Shown one piece after another: positions 1 to 11,300 of a DNA stretch of 64,000 nucleotides (position 1 is its first letter; every line of letters starts with the position of its first letter). Source of the stretch: Trebouxia sp. TZW2008. Its lineage: Eukaryota > Chlorophyta > Trebouxiophyceae > Trebouxiales > Trebouxiaceae. The stretch spans positions 1-64,000 of the forward strand of contig BDIU01000131.1 of NCBI GenBank assembly GCA_002118135.1, in the 5' to 3' direction. The notes under the pieces were generated by a model. The model saw only the letters and a list, made by a program, of their open reading frames with translations, was not told where the DNA came from and made no database searches. The position numbers were made by a program, and so were the translations under genes.

Positions 1-311
1 CAGGGCGAAAGCTTTCGGCCCCTTTCGCTGCCGAAAGCTTTCGGCTACCTGCCCGCTCACTGCGCCTGAACATCAGCAACGCATTCGACACTCTATGCCA
101 TGCGTTTTTGATCTCTGTACGTCATTATTCTTCTTCTTGCTTTTCAAATTGTGCATGAAGATATCGTGCTTCAGCGCATCTCGGCATTCCGACTGTTCGA
201 AACTTCTAACGCGCAGCGACTTATAGCAGAATCAGAGGCAGTCGCACGTGCCGCGCGCAAGAAGACCGTCAAGACGCTCCCTGCCTGTGTTATCACGGCT
301 CGCAGCCGGCC
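1..311. other. 5' flank of the first gene, no gene seen
   Basis: No coding sequence is supported here. The first 55 bases contain two near-palindromic blocks around GAAAGCTTTCGG. The stretch presumably holds the promoter and 5' UTR of the gene starting at 312. Confidence 0.4.
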
Positions 312-843
312 ATGAAAGACAAAGCGCAGGCTGCATGGCAGTGGACCACCGGCACAACGAAAGCAGCAGCGAACGCAACGGTCGCCGGCACTTGCAAAGT
401 CGCCGCCATGACGTTTGATGTGGCTAGACCTGTAGCGAGAGCAGTCGCTGGCAAGAGTAAAGACGCTGCGGGTGTAGCGGTCGGCACCGCAGCTGTGCAA
501 GCTTCTGTTGTGCCCGCACTTAACTGGTTCGGCTGGTCTTCTATTGGTCCTGTTGCGGGAACGTATGCATCATCCCTCATGGCAGGGTATGCTGGTGCCG
601 TCCCAGCCGGTGCGCTTGTTTTCTGACTCCGGTCCAGATCTACTGCAACACTCTCAGATCTCACCAGAGCTGCAGCTAGCAAAGTTGCGTGTTTCTCACC
701 GTTGCTCTTTTGCAGGGGGCGTGTATGCAGCAGCACAGTCAGTAGCCATGACTGGTGCAGTGGGCCTGACAGGCCCCTTCGTTGTTGCAGCTGGTGCATA
801 TGGTGCTTGGAAAGGCGTACAGTACTACAGATCAAAGCCATAG
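312..843 (+). CDS. small Ala/Gly-rich hydrophobic protein, ISG12 (IFI6/IFI27)-like
   Basis: Two exons are proposed, 312-609 and 716-843, giving 141 aa. The donor G|GTGCGC and acceptor TTTTGCAG|GG restore an uninterrupted frame. The N-terminal half (residues 1-55) is alanine-rich and amphipathic, like a LEA-type helix. The C-terminal half is a glycine-punctuated hydrophobic segment: GPVAGTYASSLMAG, then GVYAAAQSVAMTGAVGLTGP, then a short tail ending YYRSKP. The Gly/Ala spacing and the AxQSxxxxGAxGL pattern resemble the Ifi-6-16 (ISG12) family, whose members are small membrane proteins of mitochondria or the nuclear envelope. Family membership is my inference from pattern, and the function in algae is unknown. 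The intron is 106 nt. No poly(A) signal was found close by. Confidence 0.55.
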
Positions 844-1920
844 AAGGAAGGGCGAGCGACCAACATTGCTCTATTGATCATCCTGCACCAACTTGTGCTG
901 GCAGCGTTCGTGGGCTTCCACCAGCAACCAATACGTGCACAATTTTCTCTGCTTGAACGACATTACCTACATATTGAGCCAGAGCAGGCTGGTCACCAGG
1001 GCGTCCAGTAAGGGGTCCTTGGTTGGCCTGCTTGGCAAAAGGTCAAAAGTGCTGACCATAAGGGTCGTGTACTGTAGCTTCTGCTCAAAATGCTTCAAAT
1101 GACCAACTGAATGATGCACATCAACAGTTTGGTGGCCATATCTTTTAGATTCTAATGAACGCTTTCCACTAGCTTCCGTGTTTTCAGGCTGCAGAGCCTC
1201 TTGTGTTGAAGCAACATAGGGTTGACTGTGCTGAACATGCTTGTCAGGTATGTTGCACAGCCTGGGGGGGTACAGTCACATTATAAGACAACTAAAGTCT
1301 GTGCTGTTGGGCATTGGCATTTCTGTACATGTAGCTACAGCTTGCTGCAAATGAACAGTAGCTCAAGCCCCGCTGTGTAGCCTTACACTTTTTGGTACTT
1401 GCAATTGCTGTTGTTGCTTAGCTGATTTTCTGCGCACCATGAAGTAATGTGCTTTGGTGTACTTGCGCCAAAATTGGCGTTCAGCACAGAATGCCAGGAT
1501 TAGTGTTCATAGTGATGACCATGAGCGGCAGTGTGGTAGCACATAAGCTAGTGAATATAGCCAACCGTAGGCATCAACCTTTAATTGTCGTTCTGTGACT
1601 TTTGTACTACGCATGCACATATGAACAGGCCGTAGACATAACATGATGCGTTGTCCCGACTGGCCTGACAGAGCTACTGCAAAACCGGAATCACTGGCAT
1701 GAGACGCGACTTAGATGCACAGCGTCCTTTGCAGGTATGACGCCGTGGTATGCACTGGTATGGCTGCTCAGGATATGCAGAAACTGATGCACAGTGCATT
1801 GGTGCTGTGACTAATTTTTATCAGCGTGGTGCACCTGGATCTAAATACCGTGCACACGCAAGACTTTTGATTATGAGAACTGGACACACTACACATTGCA
1901 CAAATGCAGGCTAGCCAAAG
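844..1920. other. convergent intergenic region, no gene seen
   Basis: This is about 1.1 kb between the 3' ends of the ISG12-like gene (+) and the NSRP1 homologue (-). Only short, compositionally random open frames are present. It probably holds both 3' UTRs. Confidence 0.4.
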
Positions 1921-4372
1921 CTATCTGCCAGTTTTCTGTCTTTTTCGTGCCAAATACTTCTCCCGTGCTGCTGCAATTCTGTCTTCTTTACTTATTTGAG
2001 CTGGCATGTCAGCATCAACCGCATCACTTGGGGCGGCATTGTGCTCAGCTGCATCAGTCTTCTCAGGATCATCTGGTGGTGCTGCTGCTGCTTGATGTAC
2101 TTGCTGTGCCTTAAGAGTGTCTGGCACAGCTGCTGTGCTGCTGTTTTGCGTCTTATGCCTGCACACACATAAGAGGCCGTTAGCATGGTGAGGCAAAATC
2201 ATGACCTGGAATGCTGGGCACAGACAAGGAGTGGTCTAGTAAGCCTACACAAACCAGACAAGTCGTTTCTCAGCTCTAGTGCTTACTATGTGCAACATCG
2301 TCGCTTGTACTGCAATGCACCAACAACAGCATTGTGCTGAAGACCATGCAACTGTCTTATTTGAAAGAGTTAATAGTACAAAGACATTGTTGCAGCATGG
2401 AATGTTGATCACACAGATGTCACATCTTCAGCCGGACAGTGCAATTTGCAGTTGTAAGCAAATGTTGGTGCAACAAAAGCACACTGCATGGCTGCCATAA
2501 CAACATGTTAGCTACCGGCACTGCAACCACTACGGTAAGTGCATTTTGGTGGGTTGTTTCAGGTGGATTCTGGTACTCTATCCATGACAATGTAAAAATG
2601 CATGTGTGCACATGTGCATAAAGCAGCACTTGCTCACCTATCCCGCGCTGCTTTTGCAATGTCCCACTCAGCAGGTGCAGCAGAAGCTTCACCAGCGGAA
2701 GACGCAGGAGCAGTCTGTCCGTGAGATGGTGATGTTGCATCTGTCTGTCTGTGAGAGGGCGCTGTGGATGCTGATGGTTCTGCTGGTTCTGACATATGCG
2801 CTGTGTCAGTTGGTGCTGCCCTCTTTTTGCCCTCCTGTTCTGCCTTCTTCAGACCAGTGCGTACATCATTTGTTTTTAGGATGTTCCTGCAAATCAAGAC
2901 CATGCTTGAGCTGTGTTATGGTGAGAGTCCTGAGCATAGTGAAAAGCGCATTGCCTGCTGCATCCAGCAAGTACAAGCAATGTTGGGTTCTCTTAAGCTT
3001 TGTGCTGAATCCAGCATCAGCACAGCAAGACTCAATCACATCAGCTACAAGGCCCACATGTACACTCAAGCATCAGGCAAGGAGCTTTCGGGGTTGCTGC
3101 ATGGCACAAATTCAAGTGTCAGATACACTGCTGACAGCGCACAGAGCTACGCAGACAGCATCATGCCATTGTGCCATCAGCCAACAATCGTTGTCACTGA
3201 GCAGTCATGGCAATGTTGAAGTTGATTGCACTTGAAGCTTCTTGCACCTGCTATGCATGGTACGCATTGTCTGAGCGCTGGAGGCAAGAGCTATATGCAA
3301 TGCCAATCAAGTGCAGGCTGATGCAGAAATGCTGTGCTGTAACTGATATGGATGCAGCAACTGGTCGACCCAGCATACCTGTAGAAGTCACCCATGTGAC
3401 CCTTCTTGACTACATCGTTCTTGCGCTCTTCTGCTTCTCGTAGTTTCTCCTCAGCTAGCCACTGCTTCTCCTCCTCAAGTTTCTTCTTGTAAGCAGCTGT
3501 CACAAATTTCTCCTTGTCTCCAAACAGATGGTCTTCTGCAGACCGTTCCTTGGCTAGCCTGCATGCACAAACAAGCAAGCTCTTATAAGCATGTGAACTT
3601 CATCAGTAACAGCTTTTACATCTTGTGGTGCAGCAAACACTTTGTCTAGCCTGTTGAGAGCATACGTCTGAGATGATGTGATGGCGAGAAGTACTTTTGC
3701 TTGACTGCACACTATGTCTTTGACTGCGACAAAAAATCATGTGCAATATCACACACCATCCATGCATGCAATCATTCCTTGGGCTGCAGTGCATGCTGAA
3801 GCAAAGCAAGAAACCACCAAGCAGTAGAAAGCTGCGTGACTGGCAAATACAATAGACGCGTCAGCAAGCACTTCACCACATGACGTCAGCTATGCCAGCA
3901 TGCTTACTTGCGCTCATAAACAACATTTTGCTCCCTTTCTCGCTGCACTGCTTTGTCTTTCAGTGCTTCTATGTATCGTGACTTGCGCTCAATCTTCTCT
4001 TGCATGGCTGGACGAACTTTCTTCTCTTGCATGGCATCAAAGTGACTGTCATAGTCAAATATTGAGGGGTCCTCCTCCAAAGCCTTTGCATGCAAATTTG
4101 CAACCTGCATCACCGGCAAGCGCTTTGGGCTTGACTGTCCACCGCAGGCACTACCAGTGCAATAGCATGCTCTGACGGAGGACCATGCAGCTTACTTTGA
4201 CGTCGGAACTGATCTTGGCTTGCTGTCTAGCGATCTGCTGACCAATCGTTTCGTCGTCGTCTGACCCCTCCTGAAACGCTGATATGGCTGCTTGCGGCTT
4301 CCTGACTTGCTTCGGGGCTGGCTTCGCTGAAAGCTGCAAGCCATACTTGACGCCCTTCTTCCCAACAAGCAT
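1921..4372 (-). CDS. NSRP1: nuclear speckle splicing regulatory protein 1 homologue (NSRP1/CCDC55, DUF2040)
   Basis: Five exons are proposed on the minus strand: 4196-4372, 3908-4104, 3379-3558, 2638-2886 and 1921-2158 (1041 nt, 346 aa). All four junctions are GT-AG and in phase. The start MLVGKKGVKYGLQL matches the short N-terminal 'xYGLxLxKK' opening of the family, followed by an acidic SDDDET patch. The DUF2040 coiled-coil core spans exons 1-3: DPSIFDYDSHFDAMQEKK, then SRYIEALKDKAVQREREQ, then GDKEKFVTAAYKKKLEEEK, ending GHMGDFYR as in the animal and plant proteins. The C-terminal third is Ala/Ser/Pro-rich and disordered, ending in a basic KYLARKRQKTGR. Known NSRP1 proteins are nuclear RNA-binding modulators of alternative splice-site choice. 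Given the many decoy splice sites in neighbouring genes its presence is suggestive, but an ordinary genome also carries it. Confidence 0.9.
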
Positions 4373-4619
4373 CGTGGTGTCCCCTTCAACTGAAAACCTT
4401 GAACAGGTGCGCAAGACACGTTTACGTATGCATCTACTCAGGCAACGCGACAGGCGTACTACAGGGCACGCAACCTGTCAGGCATCGAGCAAATTGTCCG
4501 AAAGCTATGCTGTCGGAACACTTAAGAAGAAGAAGTGAATCATCAGGGAAATCAACAATGAACCTGTCTGCAGATTTTAAAGGCGCCTATGCCTTGTGTC
4601 CTTGCCACTTGAGCAACAT

Positions 4620-5162
4620 ATGAAACTGAATCATGCTATGTGCAGCTGCAGCAGCACGACGCACGAAAATTTCTCCATATGGGCAGACTCAGGCACAGGG
4701 TCTTACAAGGTACCGATGTGTGAGAAAGACGGTCGGTATCTGGATGACACACTTGCCGCTCAGGGGACAACATGTTCTCGCAGTGCTGCCTTTCCAATTT
4801 TGTATGAAGTTTCAAAGCATGTTGGTTTCGGAGCTGCCTTTGCTTTCCTGCTGAGCATGCGAACTTCCGCAGCAGACTGCAATCATGTGAAGCAGATGCA
4901 GAGTTTGGAGCTTGGCAAATCATCACCCACCGAAGCTAAATTGCGTAGACGCGGCCGCAGACACCTGTCAACAGCTCGTGCATACCTGTCTCTCTTTCGA
5001 AGGCGTCTTGCTGCCTACGACCTCCAACATTTAAAGGCCAAGCTTAAAAGAGTTGCTTGCGCTGCGGCTAAAATTGTTGCAGTTTCCCTGACGGCTTTTG
5101 CTCTTTGGATTGCGCTCGTGGTCCTGTACGAGATCTGGCTTGGGATTCGAGCTGATCGCTGA
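4620..5162 (+). CDS. hypothetical protein with C-terminal membrane anchor
   Basis: An open frame of 180 codons runs from the first ATG at 4620; the frame is open further 5' only from a GTG. It is divergent from the NSRP1 gene. The N-terminal half is Ser/Thr/Cys-rich without recognised motifs. Residues 110-150 are strongly basic (KLRRRGRRH, then SLFRRRLAAY). The last 40 residues hold one hydrophobic span around AVSLTAFALWIALVVL, suggesting a tail-anchored topology. A second frame overlapping the 3' end (to 5307) also looks protein-like, so a frameshift or a missed short intron near 5120-5160 is possible. No family was recognised. Confidence 0.35.
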   Translation: MKLNHAMCSCSSTTHENFSIWADSGTGSYKVPMCEKDGRYLDDTLAAQGTTCSRSAAFPILYEVSKHVGFGAAFAFLLSMRTSAADCNHVKQMQSLELGKSSPTEAKLRRRGRRHLSTARAYLSLFRRRLAAYDLQHLKAKLKRVACAAAKIVAVSLTAFALWIALVVLYEIWLGIRADR

Positions 5163-6402
5163 ACCCCTCCAAGAAGAAGTCTACACAGAAGCAGATCACT
5201 CGCGGGTCAAGTTTCAGAGTTCTGCTGCCGCCATCATCACAAAGGCATATTGGCAGGCTCTCGCACAGAGATGTCAAATCGTGGTCCAGAAACTGCAAAC
5301 TGTTTGACCTGGGCAGGCTCAACTGGAGGCAAGCACTAGCTTCGAAGAGCAGAACCTACACGGTTTTCCTGCCCAATCAAGGGATCATCTGCCAGCCAGT
5401 CTGATGCGTCAATTGCTGCCAATGCACTGATCTCCTGGTGTGAACAGCTTGTGCTGTGCTCAGCAGTACTGCTTCAGTATGTTACAGTTCAAGCTTTGAT
5501 GGCAGGCATTTGCACATGTCAAACCTTACACAAACTTCATCTGATTCCAGCTGCAGCAGTGCAGCAGCCAACATCATGTTGCTTTTTGGTGCTCAGCAAG
5601 GCAGACTTTTGTGTAATGAATCAAGTTGATGTATTCTTAGCTCTAAAGTCAACTTGGTATTGGCCTATCTTCGCTGCATTCAATTAGCACTGAGTCTTGG
5701 CTGATGTTCACAAGGGGTTGAAGGGTCAAAGGATTAGTACTAGTGTGGCCATGGCTTGCTGTGTACAGCAAATTTGCACTTGCAAGTTTTGCTGCAAAAC
5801 TCTTGACAGGTACTGGTTTCAGTGATGTTTGGTGATATTTGCGTGTGCTTGTCATGCAAGCAACACAAAGGTCAAGCAATGACATTCTGATGTGTCATTG
5901 CACCACAGGTGCTTCAATTGGTCTTTAGATTTGATTGATCTAAGACGATAGTTACAAGCAATGCTGAGTGCTGCTAAAATCCACGCAAAACAAGCTGTAA
6001 AATTCAGAAAAGCACACAATTTTCTGTCAGAATGCAAGCAAAATCTGTTGCAAATGCTGAGATATACACATGCATTGTCATGTGCACTGTCCAAATGAAC
6101 TCGAATCATAAAAATACAGAAGTGCAGTCAGAAACGTTGGCACATCTACAGCTATATATAAAAAAGCAAACAAAAAGGAATTGATACACTGGGAGGCACC
6201 ATTACGGGACCCTCTGCCTGTACAGGCAGTATTGGAAAAGCTATTGTTGAACTGCAAGATGTATAAGACAGTGGAAGCATGTGGTGTAATTGACAATAGC
6301 GCCATCGCCAATGCCATCAAACTGGGCTCAAGCGAGGCAACGCATTGCATGCAAAAAAGATGTGAAGCACTACATATTGCTGCTGCATCTGCTGTGCCTA
6401 CT
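5163..6402. other. intergenic, no gene seen
   Basis: About 1.2 kb of AT-richer sequence carries only short open frames without protein-like composition. It includes a possible TGTAA poly(A) signal on the minus strand (TTACA near 5954), which could serve the gene at 6403-6837. Confidence 0.35.
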
Positions 6403-6837
6403 TCACCTTGATGCCAGTGAGAGTCTTTGTCGCAGCCTTGATGCAACCTGATGCTCAAAGTATGCGTCATACGACCTGAACACTGAAATGCCCAATATCG
6501 CGCAGCCTATGACGCTGGCTCGAGGCCATAGTTGCTGCAGCAGTAGGTAATATCCTGCCACCACTCCGCCCGTCAAGCATATAGCTGCAGCTTCAACTAG
6601 CCAAGCAGCGTAGGCCAAAAACACGGTCAAGGGCACCAGGACAAACGCGTGCCGCAAGAGTCCAATCAAGTCCAACGCTGCTCCATTGTCTCCGCGTTGA
6701 TATGGGGACTCGACATGCTTTTGAAGAACAAGCTTGACGCCGCAAGAGATCTCGAGTATCACCACAGCTAAAGCCCAAAGCAAACCTCCTGTGACCGCTG
6801 TAGCTGCTACCACCAGCAGAAATCTTATCACGGCCAT
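6403..6837 (-). CDS. small multipass membrane protein, unknown family
   Basis: A single-exon frame of 144 aa starts at an ATG. Four hydrophobic segments are visible, at roughly residues 4-30 (FLLVVAATAVTGGLLWALAV), 58-84 (LLRHAFVLVPLTVFLAYAAW), 85-101 (EAAAICLTGGVVAGYYLLL) and 109-120. A charged loop between the first two contains KHVESPYQRGD. The C-terminus is a basic amphipathic tail, ASRLRQRLSLASR. The composition is far from random for this genome, which supports it being real. I do not recognise the family, and no neighbour suggests a role. Confidence 0.6.
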   Translation of the reverse strand: MAVIRFLLVVAATAVTGGLLWALAVVILEISCGVKLVLQKHVESPYQRGDNGAALDLIGLLRHAFVLVPLTVFLAYAAWLVEAAAICLTGGVVAGYYLLLQQLWPRASVIGCAILGISVFRSYDAYFEHQVASRLRQRLSLASR

Positions 6838-8330
6838 GCAGCCGCCTTCATATGTTTCAGATTGACAGTGTCCGCTTCACACGCCCTGCTTGCGACAGAC
6901 ACATCGTGCAGGACAACGACCGTGAGAGCTGCACAAGGTCTGCTCCGAAGCCATTTTTGACCGTTCACTCAGGACCGTGCACACAGCAATCCAGTTGGTT
7001 CGAACGTGCTCTCTTGGAGAGCCTGAACTCATGACTGAAGTGAGGGACTAACAAGTCCGCAAGCTTTGCTAACAACTCCATCGATCAGGCAGTGCGTAAA
7101 CTTCTGCAGCTGTCATTCTGCTTTTGGTGCAACAAACTCGGACCTCCAGTTTGTGGAACATGTTACACAAATCAAACGACTGGTGAAGCATGCACAAATG
7201 CTTGAAAAATTCATTGATCAGAGTATACTTGGGCTGAAGATATAGATGACTTGCAGCTGATGAAACGATGCAGAAAATCATCATGTAAATACTTGAGCAA
7301 TGCCGCTCAACACTCGCTGAAAAAGACAGCTACCAAGTGGAAAGTTGCTGATGCCTGATGGACTGCAAGCATCAACAAGTTGCCACCTTGAGCCAGTGTC
7401 TGCCATGTGATCACTGCTTGCAAGGTCTGCACTTCTGCAGACGACGTCCTGCAGCAGTTGCAACCATGCCTTGTCAGTACTATGCTTGACTCTTCAGCTT
7501 TGACGGCTTTGCTGTGACATAGAACACAGGGCCAAGAGACTGCACTCAAGAGGTGACAGAGGGGAGGCTTGAAGCAGATTCGACAAAAAGACAGACTCTG
7601 AGTGTCAAAAACACTGACACAGGCGTGGCTGCTGTTGAACAGGGCTACAACATGCTACGGCATCTTTTGGGCCAAGGTAAACAGCAGGAATGGCATCAAC
7701 AGGTCCCAATGTCAAAGTGCAGGCATCCCTCCTGATTTCTGCTCATGCAAGTTATTGTCCATGCAATGCATGCGCACTTAGGGTCAGTGAGTGACAACTC
7801 ATTCTGCATCGAGGCGTATGCTTGTTGTGAATTGCAGTGTTGAGCCAAACCAGAAGAAACGCCTGGTGTTCAAGTCAGAGTCTGCAGCTCTGTGGTGCAT
7901 TCAGAAGCATTGGCTTCAATATCCTGCATAGCACAGCTCTTGCTTTGAATGCTTGCATGTACAGATTCAGCATGAGCTTGGGTCAGATATGTTGCCAGAC
8001 AAGCAAACTATGGTTGCAGGCTTGCATTTGTCAGGGTTTCTAGCGCATCAGAGTGACACAGGCTTTGCTTGCTGCTGCAGCAGTGCAGCAACATAAAGCA
8101 TCAGCTGCAAGTGCTGCATTTGACTTTGTGGTGTGGGGCATATGAAGCGAGGCTAAGATATAAACATGGACAGAAGCATAGGACAGCAATATAACATCAC
8201 ATGTACCATTGCAGAGCCAACGTGTTTGACAGCAGGTGATGACATATGCCTCACAGAGAACCCCAACAGACTGAACTTGACCTGGCGAGTCACAGAGACG
8301 CAAAAGCAGCAAATCAGGGATGTTGCTCAC
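6838..8330. other. intergenic or 3' side of the aquaporin gene, no gene seen
   Basis: No frame with family resemblance was found. The final coding exon or 3' UTR of the aquaporin (minus strand) should lie here, because the last exon I can support ends in a clean GAG|GTGAGC donor at 8331. I could not find the terminal exon. Confidence 0.35.
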
Positions 8331-11300
8331 CTCGTAGATAGTGCCAATCTCCTCAGCAGTGTCACGACGGCGAGCTGGACCTCGCTTGTTCTTGCCACTC
8401 TGCATTCATAGGCAAAAAATTCACTCCGCAACTCTCTTGAGGCCAATTGTCAATAACAATATCAACAATCGTAACTACACATGTCAACTCATGTGCTAGG
8501 GGTGTGTGGCCCAAGTCCTATCTTGCCAGGCAGGGTTGTTCTGAGCATCTTTTTAGGGACGTCTGATGCTCAACTTGAGGCCAGCTGTTAGAGACAAATA
8601 ACAAATGTGCCAGCATCCTTTTGCACACCAATTGGTGCATGATGGTCTGAGCAGCAAAAATGACACTTCAGGTCACAACTCCAAGTAGGTTATGCTGTCA
8701 TACCCTGCACTCTGCTCAAAACAGCTCATCCAGAAGTGCCCCATAGCAGCATAGACGCTTTCTGCAATCTCTGTACAAGGGCATGACAAGCACAGGGAGC
8801 AAAGGTACTTACTGCCTCAAAATCGTCCATCTTTCTGTCCTCAGCGTCTTGCTCAGCGTCCAGGCCAGAGACTCCAGAGTAGCCAGGCAGGCGGGTGGAC
8901 CGCACCTGCTGCCCGTCCTCATATACATAGTCCACAGACTTGATCTGCAGCATGTCAAAGGATGACAACCAAGGCTCTCCTGCTCCCATCAGACCATATT
9001 TCATATGATGCACAGATAATCAACTGCACTTGTGAAGGAACTGCTCAAGCATTGGCTGTGCAAAGGAATGCTCCAAGTGTCCAAATCAGATTAACTGTGG
9101 GTTGAAGGTCAACTGTGGATCAAAGAGCTTGCTTTGACCAGAAGAACGATGGTGTGCCCTTGATCTGACAAATCAATGCTGCGCCTGCTTTGTCTGCGTG
9201 TACAGGTAAGGCACAGCATTGCAAGGAGGGTACAAGCTTGCTGGTCAAGTGCTGACTAAAATGGGCAGACAAGTTCCTGACGGCACTTTACATACAGGAG
9301 GAAGACAAGAAAGACACTGAAGCCAGTGCAAGGATTACTACTACACCGGCACAGACTACTCACCGGCTCCTGGGAAGGTCTGAAGGTGAACTCGTACACC
9401 AAGAAAGCAAAGAAAGCTCCAGTGAAGGGCCCAACCCAGAAAATCCAGTGGTGCACCCAATCGCCGTACACCACAGAAGGCCCAAAGGACCGGGCAGCTG
9501 CACAAACCCCAATATTGAGACTGATTACTAACGTTTTCGAGTATAATTGTGCCATCTTGCAGCACAACTGCCGAAAGAGCGAAGCAGGTTCCCACAGCAC
9601 AAGTCAACAGTGCTTAGTTGCAGTCATATAGCCTCAATGACAAGTCCAGGAAGGCAAAAAAGCTGAATCAATCCAGTGAAGATGCGGGCTCCAAGGAGGC
9701 AGTGCTGGACCAAGTCACCATAGACCACAGAAGCCCCAGGCAATCAACCAACTAAGGCACAAACAGGTTGCAAACATCAATGGAAACAGGCAGTACCATG
9801 TACAGATAGCCACAGACATAAAGCAACTATATTTCGGGCAAGAGTACATGCATATCACACACAATATGTATACACACATTAGGCAATGCCAAATTTGATA
9901 GGAGCAACCTGGGGCCTACAATTCCAGTTGCAAAGGGAACGCTGACAGGCAAACAGGCGTACTATATATAGGCAGCCACAAACAAATAGAGTGGGTTCTT
10001 ACGGTTGATGCTGCACCCATCCAGCGCAACTCCAGCCAGATGGCAGATGAACACGGCAAAACCTATGCCGGCAGGGGCAAGAATGGGGAGATGGGCAGTG
10101 CTCTGTGCCCTGGCTTGGTCAGTGGCAGTGAAGACGACGAAGACCAGAACAAAGGTGAGCAGAGCCTCCATGAGCCAGCCAGCACTTGTAGGCAAGCCTG
10201 AGAGCAGCCTGTTGCACCCACCCTTGGCTGCTGCAAAACCTGCCTTGTGTGTCTGCAAGCAGAAAGACAATCAGTCAGGAGCCTGTGGGCAAGCACCACA
10301 AGCTGAAAGGCAAGCCTGTGAAGCAATCTGTTGCATCCTCACTTTACTGCTGCAAAGTATGCTTTGTGTGCCTGCTGGCAGAAGGGGCTGTAGGTGAGAG
10401 GAACAATCAGGAGCAGCGATAGAAGAAGAGCTTTGAAGCTCTGAGCAACCTGTTGCACTTGCTTATTGCTTCGGCTTGACTGAGACAACAAGGACAAGTG
10501 CGACAAGGAAGGGGAGAGGGATAGACCCAGGTGCAAACAGATATGCTGAGCCTGTGTTGGCAAAGAAGGCATTGTTGCTCTACCTGTTATTGTCAATACG
10601 CTCTACATGCGTAGACAAAAATGCATGCTAGTTGGGCTCAAAGGTCTTGCTAGGTACGTATAGTCCCCGAGTGATTTGCTCTGAACAGGGTTCAACACCA
10701 TGAGGCCTTGCTTGCAGATTGTACAAGACAGTCGGAGGTGTGAGCTGTTATAGAAAGACGCTTGCATTGCAGAGTCATGCAGGCAACAGAAGGCAAGCTT
10801 TGGTATGGTGACTTACTGCAAAGACTAGAGCTGAGCCTGTGATAGCTCCAAGCAGTTGCATGACCACATAGGTGAGGAAGCGCTGCACACTGATCTTCTT
10901 TGCCAGCATAAAAGCCAGGGAGATGGCAGGATTGATATGACCGCCTGCACACATTGTTTTTTGAATGGTGAATCGATACAATGCTTTATGTGTGCACGTT
11001 GCTGGCTCATTGCCATGCATGATAGACAGTCTTGATACCCAGAACTGCGCATGTGCAACTAGCTGACTCTAATGTAGCTTGCACCTTCCCATTGCACTGC
11101 ACATGAGATTACAGCTGTAAATGTGCATACATTGCGTGCTTTGTGTGTTGCATGTCAACTTTTGAGTACTCCAATGTGGATGCTTTAGACTGTTTGCATC
11201 TACATCATGTTTTTGCTTTAGCTGTTGCTGCAGCCAACAACTATGAACGCTATTGTTGCAGTGTCTGCCACGCTCTATGCAATGTCTACGCCATTCACAG

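Noticed and set aside
2606..3235. A 209-codon plus-strand frame
   Set aside because: It is antisense to NSRP1 exon 4 and the following intron; Cys/Ser/Leu-rich with no domain.
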